From Sphingobacterium nematocida (GTDB lineage Bacteria > Bacteroidota > Bacteroidia > Sphingobacteriales > Sphingobacteriaceae), in contig NZ_FUZF01000004.1 in NCBI RefSeq assembly GCF_900168125.1, positions 1 to 64,000 of the forward strand: a stretch of 64,000 nucleotides of DNA. Direction: 5' to 3'. The notes beneath the pieces are model-generated. The model ran no database searches. It was not told where the DNA came from and saw only the letters and a list, made by a program, of their open reading frames with translations. The translations under genes were made by a program, and so were the position numbers. How positions within the stretch are numbered: the first letter of the stretch is position 1; each line of letters begins with the position of its first letter. This document shows, piece after piece, positions 18,445 to 25,556 of the stretch.

Positions 18445-19725
18445 TTAAGTTAATTTATAGCCGTTGTGATATTTTGCTTTTATCAAGGTGTTGGCCTCTG
18501 GGATATCAAATTTCTTTTTGAGTGGATCCCAATGGATTTTTTTACCTACACGGTAGGCGATATTGCCCATCTGGGAAAAAATGGCGATGTGGGCACCCGC
18601 CTCTATAGGAGCATTAACTGCTTTTGGATCGCGACGGTGTATCGCTTCAACAAAATTTGTGGTGTGTTTGTCCAACCCATTATCCACTGGTTTTTGAAGT
18701 GGAATTGCTTCCATCTTGTCTTTTTCCGGAATAACTTCCCAACCTCTTCTATTGAGAACCAAAGTCCCGTTTTCGCCTACAAAGGCAACACCGTGATCCC
18801 GTTCATAAGGCCCTAGGGTTATTCCTTTGGTGTGTTCCCACACGATATTAAAATTGTCAAATTCGTAAACTGTATTTAAGGTGTCGGGAGTCTCTGAAGC
18901 GTCGTTAGGATAGGCAAATTTTCCTCCCGAGGATATAATTGATTTAGGTTCAGATACCTGCATGCCCAATAATGCATAGTCCAGCATATGCACACCCCAA
19001 TCTGTCATTAACCCTCCGGCATAATCCCAAAACCAACGAAACTCAAAATGAAAGCGATTTGCGTTAAACGGTCTCTTCTTTGCAGGGCCTAACCATAGAT
19101 CATAGTTGACACCCAATGGTGCTACCGTATCTTCAACGACAGGGATGCCTTGTTTCCAACTGACATAAGACCAGGCTTTGACGATTCTAATTTTGCCAAG
19201 CTTGCCCGAATGAACGAAACTTATTGCATCGGCAAAGTGTTGTTGGCTACGTTGCCATTGCCCGACCTGTACAATGCTGTTGTGTTTTTTTGCCGTTTCC
19301 ACCATCACATTACATTCTTCTATACTGTTGCCCAATGGTTTCTCCACGTATACGTGTTTCCCGGCTTTACAAGCATCCATCATCTGTAGCGCATGCCAAT
19401 GATCCGGTGTACCAATGATTACAGCATCTACTTCTTTGGAGGCGAGTAGATCTTTGTAGTTTTCGAAAGTCTGTACCTTAATTCCACGTTGCGCAAGTTC
19501 GGTTTCCCTCTTTTTGAGGATATTGGCATCGACATCACATAATGCTGTGCATACTACATCAGGATGCTTAATAATGGAATTTAAATTTGACCACCCCATT
19601 CCATTGATCCCGATGGCTGCTACGCGTACTTTATTTTGTTGAGCGGAAAAGGATGGAAGTATAGGGGTGAGTAAAGTGGATCCACCTATTAAGGCAGCAT
19701 TTTTTAAGAATAATCTTCTTTTCAC
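18445..19725 (-). CDS. Gfo/Idh/MocA-family oxidoreductase with Tat-type signal
   Basis: 426 residues. The N-terminus MKRRLFLKNAALIGGSTLL is a twin-arginine-like signal, so the enzyme is probably exported already folded with its NAD(P). The Rossmann domain follows (VRVAAIGINGMGWSNLNS, about 34-50) with the diagnostic GKHVYVEKPLG near 125, then the alpha/beta C-terminal domain (EFRWFWDYAGGLMTDWGVHMLDYAL, about 227-250). Exported members in Bacteroidota act on carbohydrates, including some glycosidases that use NAD. The exact substrate cannot be read. The upstream promoter lies in a dispersed repeat, boxes at 19816-19818 and 19788-19795 on the minus strand. Confidence 0.9.
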   Translation of the reverse strand: MKRRLFLKNAALIGGSTLLTPILPSFSAQQNKVRVAAIGINGMGWSNLNSIIKHPDVVCTALCDVDANILKKRETELAQRGIKVQTFENYKDLLASKEVDAVIIGTPDHWHALQMMDACKAGKHVYVEKPLGNSIEECNVMVETAKKHNSIVQVGQWQRSQQHFADAISFVHSGKLGKIRIVKAWSYVSWKQGIPVVEDTVAPLGVNYDLWLGPAKKRPFNANRFHFEFRWFWDYAGGLMTDWGVHMLDYALLGMQVSEPKSIISSGGKFAYPNDASETPDTLNTVYEFDNFNIVWEHTKGITLGPYERDHGVAFVGENGTLVLNRRGWEVIPEKDKMEAIPLQKPVDNGLDKHTTNFVEAIHRRDPKAVNAPIEAGAHIAIFSQMGNIAYRVGKKIHWDPLKKKFDIPEANTLIKAKYHNGYKLT

Positions 19726-19786
19726 GGTTTATAGTATAATAGGGTTCGTAACTGTTTTAAATAAGTAGGTTACATTACTTATTTAT

Positions 19787-19893
19787 ACAAACCTACATAA
19801 ATTCGCTTTTACGCGCAATAGAGTTGCGCTGTAATATAAAATCGAATTTTGTAGCTTTCCTCATCAATTTAGATTCTTTTATATAGAGGAAAT
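19787..19893 (-). repeat. Promoter-bearing palindromic repeat, copy 1
   Basis: Related along about 105 bases to 45731-45833 in the opposite orientation: both have TACAAACCTACATAAATTCG and a CGCAAT arm, a degraded second arm with TTTTGTAG or TTATGTAG, then TCCTCATC and TATAGAGGAAA. On the minus strand TTG (19818-19816), 20 bases, then TAGGTTTG (19795-19788) form a consensus Bacteroidota promoter directed at the oxidoreductase gene. The palindrome here is imperfect, with an insertion in the distal arm. Confidence 0.75.
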
Positions 19894-19906
19894 GGCAAAA
19901 AAAGAC

Positions 19907-19954
19907 AAATACTTAGTGACAATCCGATTTGGCTGGGGATGTCACTAAGTATTT
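19907..19954. terminator. Terminator after the copper ATPase
   Basis: AAATACTTAGTGACA (19907-19921) and its perfect 15-base complement (19940-19954) enclose an 18-base loop. T-runs follow on both strands; for the minus-strand ATPase gene the run is TTTTTTT near 19903-19897. Confidence 0.85.
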
Positions 19955-19980
19955 TTTGAATGTATGCGGTCGACTGTTTG

Positions 19981-22635
19981 TTACAGCTTCTTTAAATTAA
20001 GACGTAATGAATTTGCTATCACAGAAACCGAACTTAAACTCATAGCTGCTGCTGCTATCATTGGAGACATCAGCATTCCAAATACGGGGTAAAGCAAGCC
20101 TGCAGCAATCGGTATTCCTATCACATTGTAAAGAAAAGCAAAGAGTAAATTCTCCTTAATGTTTCGCATCATCATGCGGCTTAGGTCAATCGCTTTGGAG
20201 ACGCCTCTTAGCTCGCCTTTAAGTAAGGTAATGTCCGAGCTCTGTATGGCCACATCGGTACCAGAGCCCATGGCTATGCCCACATCTGCTTGAGTGAGGG
20301 CTGGCGCGTCATTTATACCGTCGCCCGTCATTGCTACAATCTTACCTTCTCCTTGCAGTCTCTTTATTTCATGGAGCTTGTCCTGTGGCAATAGTCTTGC
20401 TTTAAAGGAATTAATTCCAGTTTCTTTGGCTACGGCCTGCGCAGTAAGTTCATTGTCTCCTGTAAGCATTAGGACTTCTATTCCCAAGCTTTGTACATGC
20501 GAAATTATTTCTTTCGCGTTAGCTTTTATCTTATCCCGGACAGCTATAAAACCGGAGTATTCATTATCTACTGCGAGATAAGAAACACTGGATCCCTCGG
20601 ACTGTAATCGACTCACCTTATCTTTTATTGCAGAGGGGATTTCAATCTTATTGTCGTTGAGTAGGGCTTCATTACCTAAAAGTACTGTGGTGCGGTCTAG
20701 TGTAGCTGATACGCCTTTACCTGTGACATTTGTAAAGTCACTAATAGGGGAGAGAGGTATGGATTCAGCTTCAGCTTTGTTGACCATAGCCTCTGCAAGT
20801 GGATGTGAACTTTGTTTGTTGATGGAAGCGGCAACTTTTAGAATGTGATTGTCTATGGTCCCGTTTTTATTCTCATAGGTGGTCACTTCAGGTTTTCCTT
20901 CTGTTATGGTGCCCGTCTTATCCAAAATAAGATAGTCTATTTTTCGAAGTTGCTCTAAGGCTTCGGCTTTTTTAACCAATATTCCATTTTTTGCTCCCTT
21001 TCCAATACTCACCATGACCGACATCGGTGTAGCCAATCCCAAGGCACAGGGACAGGCAACTATTAGAATGGCTAACGCATTGGTGATGGCGTAGGCCAGT
21101 CGGTCTTCTACTCCGCTTAACATCCAAATGATAAAAGTAGCGACTGCTATGAGAATAACTATAGGGACAAATACTTTTGAAATCTTGTCCGTGAGCTTTT
21201 GTATCGGAGCTTGACTTCTACTCGCATCATTGACCAGTTGTATGATTTGCGAAAGTAGTGTTTCGGCGCCTATATGTGTAGCTTTCATTAAGAAGCTCTG
21301 ATTGCCATTGATGGTTCCGCCGATGACATTATCATCCTTGTTTTTCTCTACAGGAATAGATTCGCCTGTAATCATGGATTCGTCTATGGACGATGAACCC
21401 TCCGTAATGACCCCGTCAATTGGGACCTTATCGCCCGGACGAACCCGTAATATGTAATCTTTTTTGATATCGTTTACAGCTATCCGCTGCTCGATCCCTT
21501 CATGTAGCCAAATGGCTTCTGCAGGTGTCAGCTTGATGAGGGCTTTGATAGCGGAGTTTGTTTTGGAATGCGCTTTAGCCTCCATCAGTTGTCCGAGTAT
21601 CACCAAAGTGATAATGACGACTACCGATTCAAAATAAAGTGGTGGATGTGCGTGGTGGGCCCGCATTTCGGCCGGAAGAATTTGAGGAAACAGCAGGGCA
21701 ATTATACTGAATATAAAAGCTGCAGCTGTTCCTAAAGCAATCAGACTAAACATATTCAGATTCCAGGTCTTAAAAGAGATCCAGCCTCTTTGAAAGAAAG
21801 TCCAACCGGTATAAAAGATCACTGGTAAAGTTAAAATAAATTGGATCCATCCATTTATGTGGGGAGGTATTAGCTTGCTAACCGGATTTCCGGGAAGCAT
21901 ATCGCCCATAGATAGTAGAAATACGGGTAGGGTGAATAGAGTGCTGATAATCAGTTTTTTCTTCCAATCCTGATACGTGTCGTCTTCTGTTTCTGTTTGC
22001 TGGTTTGCAACGAGATCCATACCACAAATAGGACAGGCGCCCGGACTGTCTTGTTGTATTTCTGGATGCATCGGGCAGCTGAATACGACTTTTACTGTGG
22101 CCTCGGGGATTTTTTCCAGATTCATTCCACATACGGGACACATACCCGCCTTGTCATATACTTTGTCTCCTTCACAATGCATCGGGCAATAGTATTTTCC
22201 AGCGTTGGATGAGTTGTTGCCAGAAACAGGTGATTGATGGTGTTTACTGGGCTGCTGTTCGTGTATTTGTTCTACCGGGACTAAGTGCATATTACATACC
22301 GGGCAGCGGCCTTTTTCGGGATAGGTCTTATCATGTCCCTCACAAAACATAGGACATATGTACTGTCCGCTTGCTGAGTCAGCTGTTTCTTTTTGAACCG
22401 GGTAATTGTTGGTGTGTTTGGGGTCGTATTCGTGAATGTGGTAATTCGTGCCGAGCTCAGCTAACTTCTGTTGCAATAGAGGAAGGTTTGGTGGCGTAGC
22501 GCTTTCTATTTCGGCCTGTTCTTTTTCTAATGAAACTGTTGCTTGTATACCTTCGATCTCATTCAGCTTGGCTTCGATATGCGTACGACAACCGTCGCAG
22601 GTCATACCATGGATATGATATATGTGTTTATGCAT
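19981..22635 (-). CDS. copA: Copper-type P1B ATPase with HMA and three heavy-metal-binding domains
   Basis: 884 residues. Residues 1-70 are an HMA domain with GMTCDGC. Three short Cys-rich metal-binding domains follow, near 93-119 (CPMFCEG...CPVCNM), 149-175 (CPMHCEG...CPVCGM) and 186-209 (CPMHPE...CPICGM). The ATPase core then shows TGES, the membrane CPC motif (IVACPCALGLATP), DKTGTITEGKPEV with the phosphorylated Asp, HPLAEA and GDGINDAPAL. The enzyme exports Cu(I) or Ag(I) from the cytosol, as inferred from CPC. It has no chaperone or regulator gene next to it, and a terminator follows. Confidence 0.92.
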   Translation of the reverse strand: MHKHIYHIHGMTCDGCRTHIEAKLNEIEGIQATVSLEKEQAEIESATPPNLPLLQQKLAELGTNYHIHEYDPKHTNNYPVQKETADSASGQYICPMFCEGHDKTYPEKGRCPVCNMHLVPVEQIHEQQPSKHHQSPVSGNNSSNAGKYYCPMHCEGDKVYDKAGMCPVCGMNLEKIPEATVKVVFSCPMHPEIQQDSPGACPICGMDLVANQQTETEDDTYQDWKKKLIISTLFTLPVFLLSMGDMLPGNPVSKLIPPHINGWIQFILTLPVIFYTGWTFFQRGWISFKTWNLNMFSLIALGTAAAFIFSIIALLFPQILPAEMRAHHAHPPLYFESVVVIITLVILGQLMEAKAHSKTNSAIKALIKLTPAEAIWLHEGIEQRIAVNDIKKDYILRVRPGDKVPIDGVITEGSSSIDESMITGESIPVEKNKDDNVIGGTINGNQSFLMKATHIGAETLLSQIIQLVNDASRSQAPIQKLTDKISKVFVPIVILIAVATFIIWMLSGVEDRLAYAITNALAILIVACPCALGLATPMSVMVSIGKGAKNGILVKKAEALEQLRKIDYLILDKTGTITEGKPEVTTYENKNGTIDNHILKVAASINKQSSHPLAEAMVNKAEAESIPLSPISDFTNVTGKGVSATLDRTTVLLGNEALLNDNKIEIPSAIKDKVSRLQSEGSSVSYLAVDNEYSGFIAVRDKIKANAKEIISHVQSLGIEVLMLTGDNELTAQAVAKETGINSFKARLLPQDKLHEIKRLQGEGKIVAMTGDGINDAPALTQADVGIAMGSGTDVAIQSSDITLLKGELRGVSKAIDLSRMMMRNIKENLLFAFLYNVIGIPIAAGLLYPVFGMLMSPMIAAAAMSLSSVSVIANSLRLNLKKL

Positions 22636-22818
22636 ATTGGCTTTTTATTAGTGTCTTTATTGTAAGTTAACACGAAGTTCGGCTTATTGTTAGCAGATAT
22701 GTTATATAATTTTTAATAAATGATATAGATTGTTGGGGTGTTAATTTTTTTGATTAGATATTGGTTAATGCAGTTCATTTTACTTAAGTTTGGTTACAAG
22801 GTACGTAAAGAGGAAGAT

Positions 22819-23700
22819 ATGTTTAAGGATCGGTTTATTCGCTTTTTGACGTTTGAAAAACGTTATTCACCACATACGATAAAGGCGTATGAAATGGAGG
22901 TGAAATGTTTTTTAGAATTTCTTGAAGCAGAAAAGATACCTTTTGAAGAGGTGGATCATAAGTTGATGCGGTATTACTTTTCGCTGTTGCGGGAGAAAGG
23001 AAAAGAAGCTAGTTCTGTAAACCGCGCCATCTCGACATTGCGTTCTTTTTATAAATTTTTACAAAGGGAGCAGCTGATTGCTAAAAATCCAGTACGTCTG
23101 GTACAGGCATTGAAAACACCGAAGAAATTACCGGTGGTGATAGAGAAGCAAAAGATGAATCATCTTTTAGAACATATGGATGAAGTGGCCGATGATTTTG
23201 AGTCGGTGAGAGATTTTATTATTATGGAGTTGCTTTTCGGTACAGGGATTCGACTTTCCGAACTTTTACAAATAAAGGAGCAGGATATTGACTTTTACAA
23301 TAAAAAAATCCTTATATTAGGGAAACGGAACAAAGAGCGTTTTGTACCCTTACATTTACACCTAATCGAAGAATTAAAAAGATATTTAGAAAAAAAGAAA
23401 CTTCAAAATGTAGAAAACAATTCCGGGTATTTAGTCGTTACTAAAGAAGGAAAGCAGGGATATCCAATGTTAATATATAGAGTAGTAAAAAGGTACTTAA
23501 GCATGATCACTTCACAGAAGAAAAGAAGCCCACACGTACTGAGACATAGTTTTGCTACCTCATTGTTAGACAACGGCGCAGATTTAAATGCGATCAAAGA
23601 ATTATTAGGTCATGCAGGATTGGCGGCGACGCAAGTCTATACGCATAATTCGGCTGAGCGATTAAAATCAATTTACAAACAAGCACATCCAAAGGCTTAA
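22819..23700 (+). CDS. xerC: XerC/XerD-type tyrosine recombinase
   Basis: About 293 residues from the ATG at 22819, chosen because AGAGGAAG lies just before it and MFKDRFIRFLTFEKRYSPHTIKAYEMEV is a normal Xer start; the frame is open from 22738. N-terminal SAM-like DNA-binding domain (1-90), then the catalytic domain with Arg in GTGIRLSEL, HVLRHSF (HxxR), LLGHAGL and the nucleophile Tyr in ATQVYTHN. Xer proteins resolve chromosome dimers at dif. The housekeeping context, directly before a hibernation factor gene, supports a chromosomal Xer over a phage integrase. XerC versus XerD is not settled. Confidence 0.85.
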   Translation: MFKDRFIRFLTFEKRYSPHTIKAYEMEVKCFLEFLEAEKIPFEEVDHKLMRYYFSLLREKGKEASSVNRAISTLRSFYKFLQREQLIAKNPVRLVQALKTPKKLPVVIEKQKMNHLLEHMDEVADDFESVRDFIIMELLFGTGIRLSELLQIKEQDIDFYNKKILILGKRNKERFVPLHLHLIEELKRYLEKKKLQNVENNSGYLVVTKEGKQGYPMLIYRVVKRYLSMITSQKKRSPHVLRHSFATSLLDNGADLNAIKELLGHAGLAATQVYTHNSAERLKSIYKQAHPKA

Positions 23701-23713
23701 AAAAGGAGGAAAA

Positions 23714-24058
23714 ATGAACATTACTGTGCAATCAATTAAATTCGATGCAGACCAAAAATTGGTAGATTTTATCAAAAGGAGAACTGACAAGTTAGAGCAG
23801 TATTTGGACAATATCATTGAGGGCGTATGCTATCTTCGTTTGGAAAATGTAGAAGACGAGGAAAACAAGGTGGTAGAGTTGAAGTTTAATATTCCGGGAA
23901 GTCAGCTTTTCGCGAAGGCGCAGGCGAAGAGCTTTGAGGAAGCGACGGATATCGCAGTGGAGTCGTTGAGACGACAGATTAATAAACACAAAACTAAAAC
24001 TCGAACCAACGCAAGTAATCATAAGGAATTACTTTCGACGGAGGAAGAAGAGTTTTAA
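23714..24058 (+). CDS. hpf: Ribosome hibernation promoting factor, short HPF/RaiA type
   Basis: 114 residues, a short-form HPF: MNITVQSIKFDADQKLVDFIKRRTDKLEQYL, then the beta strands VVELKFNIPGSQLFAKAQAKSFEEATDIAVESLRRQI and a Lys-rich tail. The protein binds the 30S subunit and inactivates ribosomes in stationary phase. It starts 13 bases after the Xer stop codon. GGAGGA at 23705-23710, 4 bases before the ATG, is a strong Shine-Dalgarno match, unusual here because most genes in the window lack one. A terminator follows. Confidence 0.9.
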   Translation: MNITVQSIKFDADQKLVDFIKRRTDKLEQYLDNIIEGVCYLRLENVEDEENKVVELKFNIPGSQLFAKAQAKSFEEATDIAVESLRRQINKHKTKTRTNASNHKELLSTEEEEF

Positions 24059-24088
24059 TGGGAGGAGGTACCCATTTATAATAAGGAG

Positions 24089-24120
24089 AGCGGCTTAGTG
24101 ATACTAAGCCGCTTTTTTTT
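24089..24120 (+). terminator. Terminator after hpf
   Basis: AGCGGCTTAG (24089-24098), loop TGATA, CTAAGCCGCT (24104-24113), then eight Ts. Confidence 0.93.
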
Positions 24121-24143
24121 GAAAGTTTTATTGATGTATTTTA

Positions 24144-24175
24144 TTTGGATTAATTCTTAATTAAGTTTATATTTG
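24144..24175 (+). promoter_or_regulatory. Promoter of the DUF6686-type gene
   Basis: TTTG at 24144-24147, 20 bases, then TATATTTG at 24168-24175, an exact TAnnTTTG box. The start codon is 45 bases downstream. Confidence 0.75.
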
Positions 24176-24219
24176 CGCATCATTTAATATTTGTGGTCTA
24201 AAAGATAAGATAACCCAAG

Positions 24220-24582
24220 ATGATTTGTCCATTAGCTAACGTAGAAGAGGTGTATACAACGGAACATGGTGCCGTTTATCAGTGTAGTAGAAAAAATTGT
24301 TATTGGCTCGAATTTCAGGAGAATACCACGGCTTTTAAGGTCAACGACTTTTTTGTTTTTAAAAAGCGGATCGAACAGATCGATATAGAAGCTATGTTAT
24401 GTAACTCTTCGCGTTCTTTTGACTTTGAAGTGGTTATGCCGTTTCGTACAGAACGTTGTTTTATTCTTTCTGTTGAAGATGTACTCAATCTCCGTGAGTT
24501 GCTGTCGGGCGCAAAATTTATGTTGGAGCTAAATGGTCAGATCCGGTCAATTTTACGTCATAATTCCCTATTGGCGATCTAG
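24220..24582 (+). CDS. Conserved Bacteroidota protein, probably DUF6686
   Basis: 120 residues, with no signal peptide or membrane helix. Cysteines at the start (MICPLANVEEVYTTEHGAVYQCSRKNCYWLEF) could bind metal: Cys3, Cys22 and Cys27 are spaced like part of a zinc site. The second half is beta-rich, then helical (SVEDVLNLRELLSG). I recall this as the family named DUF6686, but function is unknown and the name is not checked. It has its own promoter and lies between hpf and ferritin. Confidence 0.7.
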   Translation: MICPLANVEEVYTTEHGAVYQCSRKNCYWLEFQENTTAFKVNDFFVFKKRIEQIDIEAMLCNSSRSFDFEVVMPFRTERCFILSVEDVLNLRELLSGAKFMLELNGQIRSILRHNSLLAI

Positions 24583-24669
24583 TCAAAAGCTGTTTTAAAT
24601 CATACTGATTCTAAACAAGTTAGCTTATGAATTCCTAATTTAGACTTAATTTGTATTGCACTTTTTTTA

Positions 24670-24699
24670 TTGTTATCCTGTAGATGGGCTTTATCTTTG
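24670..24699 (+). promoter_or_regulatory. Promoter of ferritin
   Basis: TTG at 24670-24672, 19 bases, then TATCTTTG at 24692-24699, matching TTG-N19-TAnnTTTG. The start codon is at 24773, leaving a leader of about 65 bases in which I see no clear structure. Confidence 0.7.
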
Positions 24700-24772
24700 T
24701 ATTAGTAAATCAGAAGCGAGGATGGCTTGCTGTGATTTAATATACTAAGTGTAAATATAAAAATATAACGAT

Positions 24773-25300
24773 ATGAAAGATTTATTGAAATTAAAGTCAT
24801 CTTTGGCTGAAGAGATAGAGAACATACTAAATGCCCAGGTTAAAATAGAAGCACATTCGTCAGCATTGTATTTGGCAATGTCTGCATGGTGTGACGATCA
24901 AGGGTTGGATAATGCATCTCGATTTTTTGCAAAACAATCGGACGAAGAGCGTGAGCATATGTTGAAGTTGTTCAACTATATAAGCAATCGTGGTGGAAGA
25001 GCGATTTCTCCAGAGGTTACCAATATCCCTGTTGATTTCGAATCGTTCCGTGGTGTTTTTGAACAAACATTGGAGCAGGAAATGTTCGTAACAGAGCAAT
25101 TTAATAATATGGCTGACAAGTGTATGAAAGCTAAAGATTATGTTACGTTCAACTTTTTACAATGGTTCTTGGCGGAGCAGGTGGAAGAGGAATATGTAGC
25201 TAGACGTATTCTTGAGATATTTGATGTTATCGGTGAAGAAGGAACAGGACGTTGGGAAATTGATAGACATTTGGTTAAAGTAGCTTTTGATGGCGAATAG
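24773..25300 (+). CDS. ftnA: Ferritin (non-heme)
   Basis: 175 residues forming a four-helix bundle. Ferroxidase-site candidates are present: Glu in QVKIEAHSSALYLAM (near residue 23), EEREHM with Glu and His (near 57-62), and the EQ.E pattern in AEQVEEEYVARRI (near 136-140). The protein oxidises Fe(II) and stores it in a 24-subunit cytosolic shell. There is no heme-binding Met in the bacterioferritin position. Its own promoter and terminator make it a single-gene unit; the next gene is an outer-membrane barrel, but no link is shown. Confidence 0.93.
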   Translation: MKDLLKLKSSLAEEIENILNAQVKIEAHSSALYLAMSAWCDDQGLDNASRFFAKQSDEEREHMLKLFNYISNRGGRAISPEVTNIPVDFESFRGVFEQTLEQEMFVTEQFNNMADKCMKAKDYVTFNFLQWFLAEQVEEEYVARRILEIFDVIGEEGTGRWEIDRHLVKVAFDGE

Positions 25301-25328
25301 TCATTATTAAGGGGTTACCATATTTTAT

Positions 25329-25356
25329 AAAAGGCTGTCGGAATCGACAGCCTTTT
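25329..25356. terminator. Terminator after ferritin
   Basis: AAAAGGCTGTCG (25329-25340), loop GAAT, CGACAGCCTTTT (25345-25356). Confidence 0.93.
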
Positions 25357-25556
25357 CTTGTATACGATTATGTCATATTTATCGTTTTAGGTATATAGAC
25401 TTTTGATATTTAGGATGCGATTGTTAACGCCGAAAGCCTAATATGAGTATTTTTTATTTGCAAGTGTACAATTAGTTCATTTGGGGAATGATGAAAGTTT
25501 TTTTGAATAACAATATTTTAGTATATTGAACTAAGTTAGATTTTGCGGACTTATTG

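Noticed and set aside
22819..23700. Phage or integron integrase
   Set aside because: No attachment sites, phage genes or gene cassettes nearby; sequence and hpf neighbour fit a housekeeping Xer protein.
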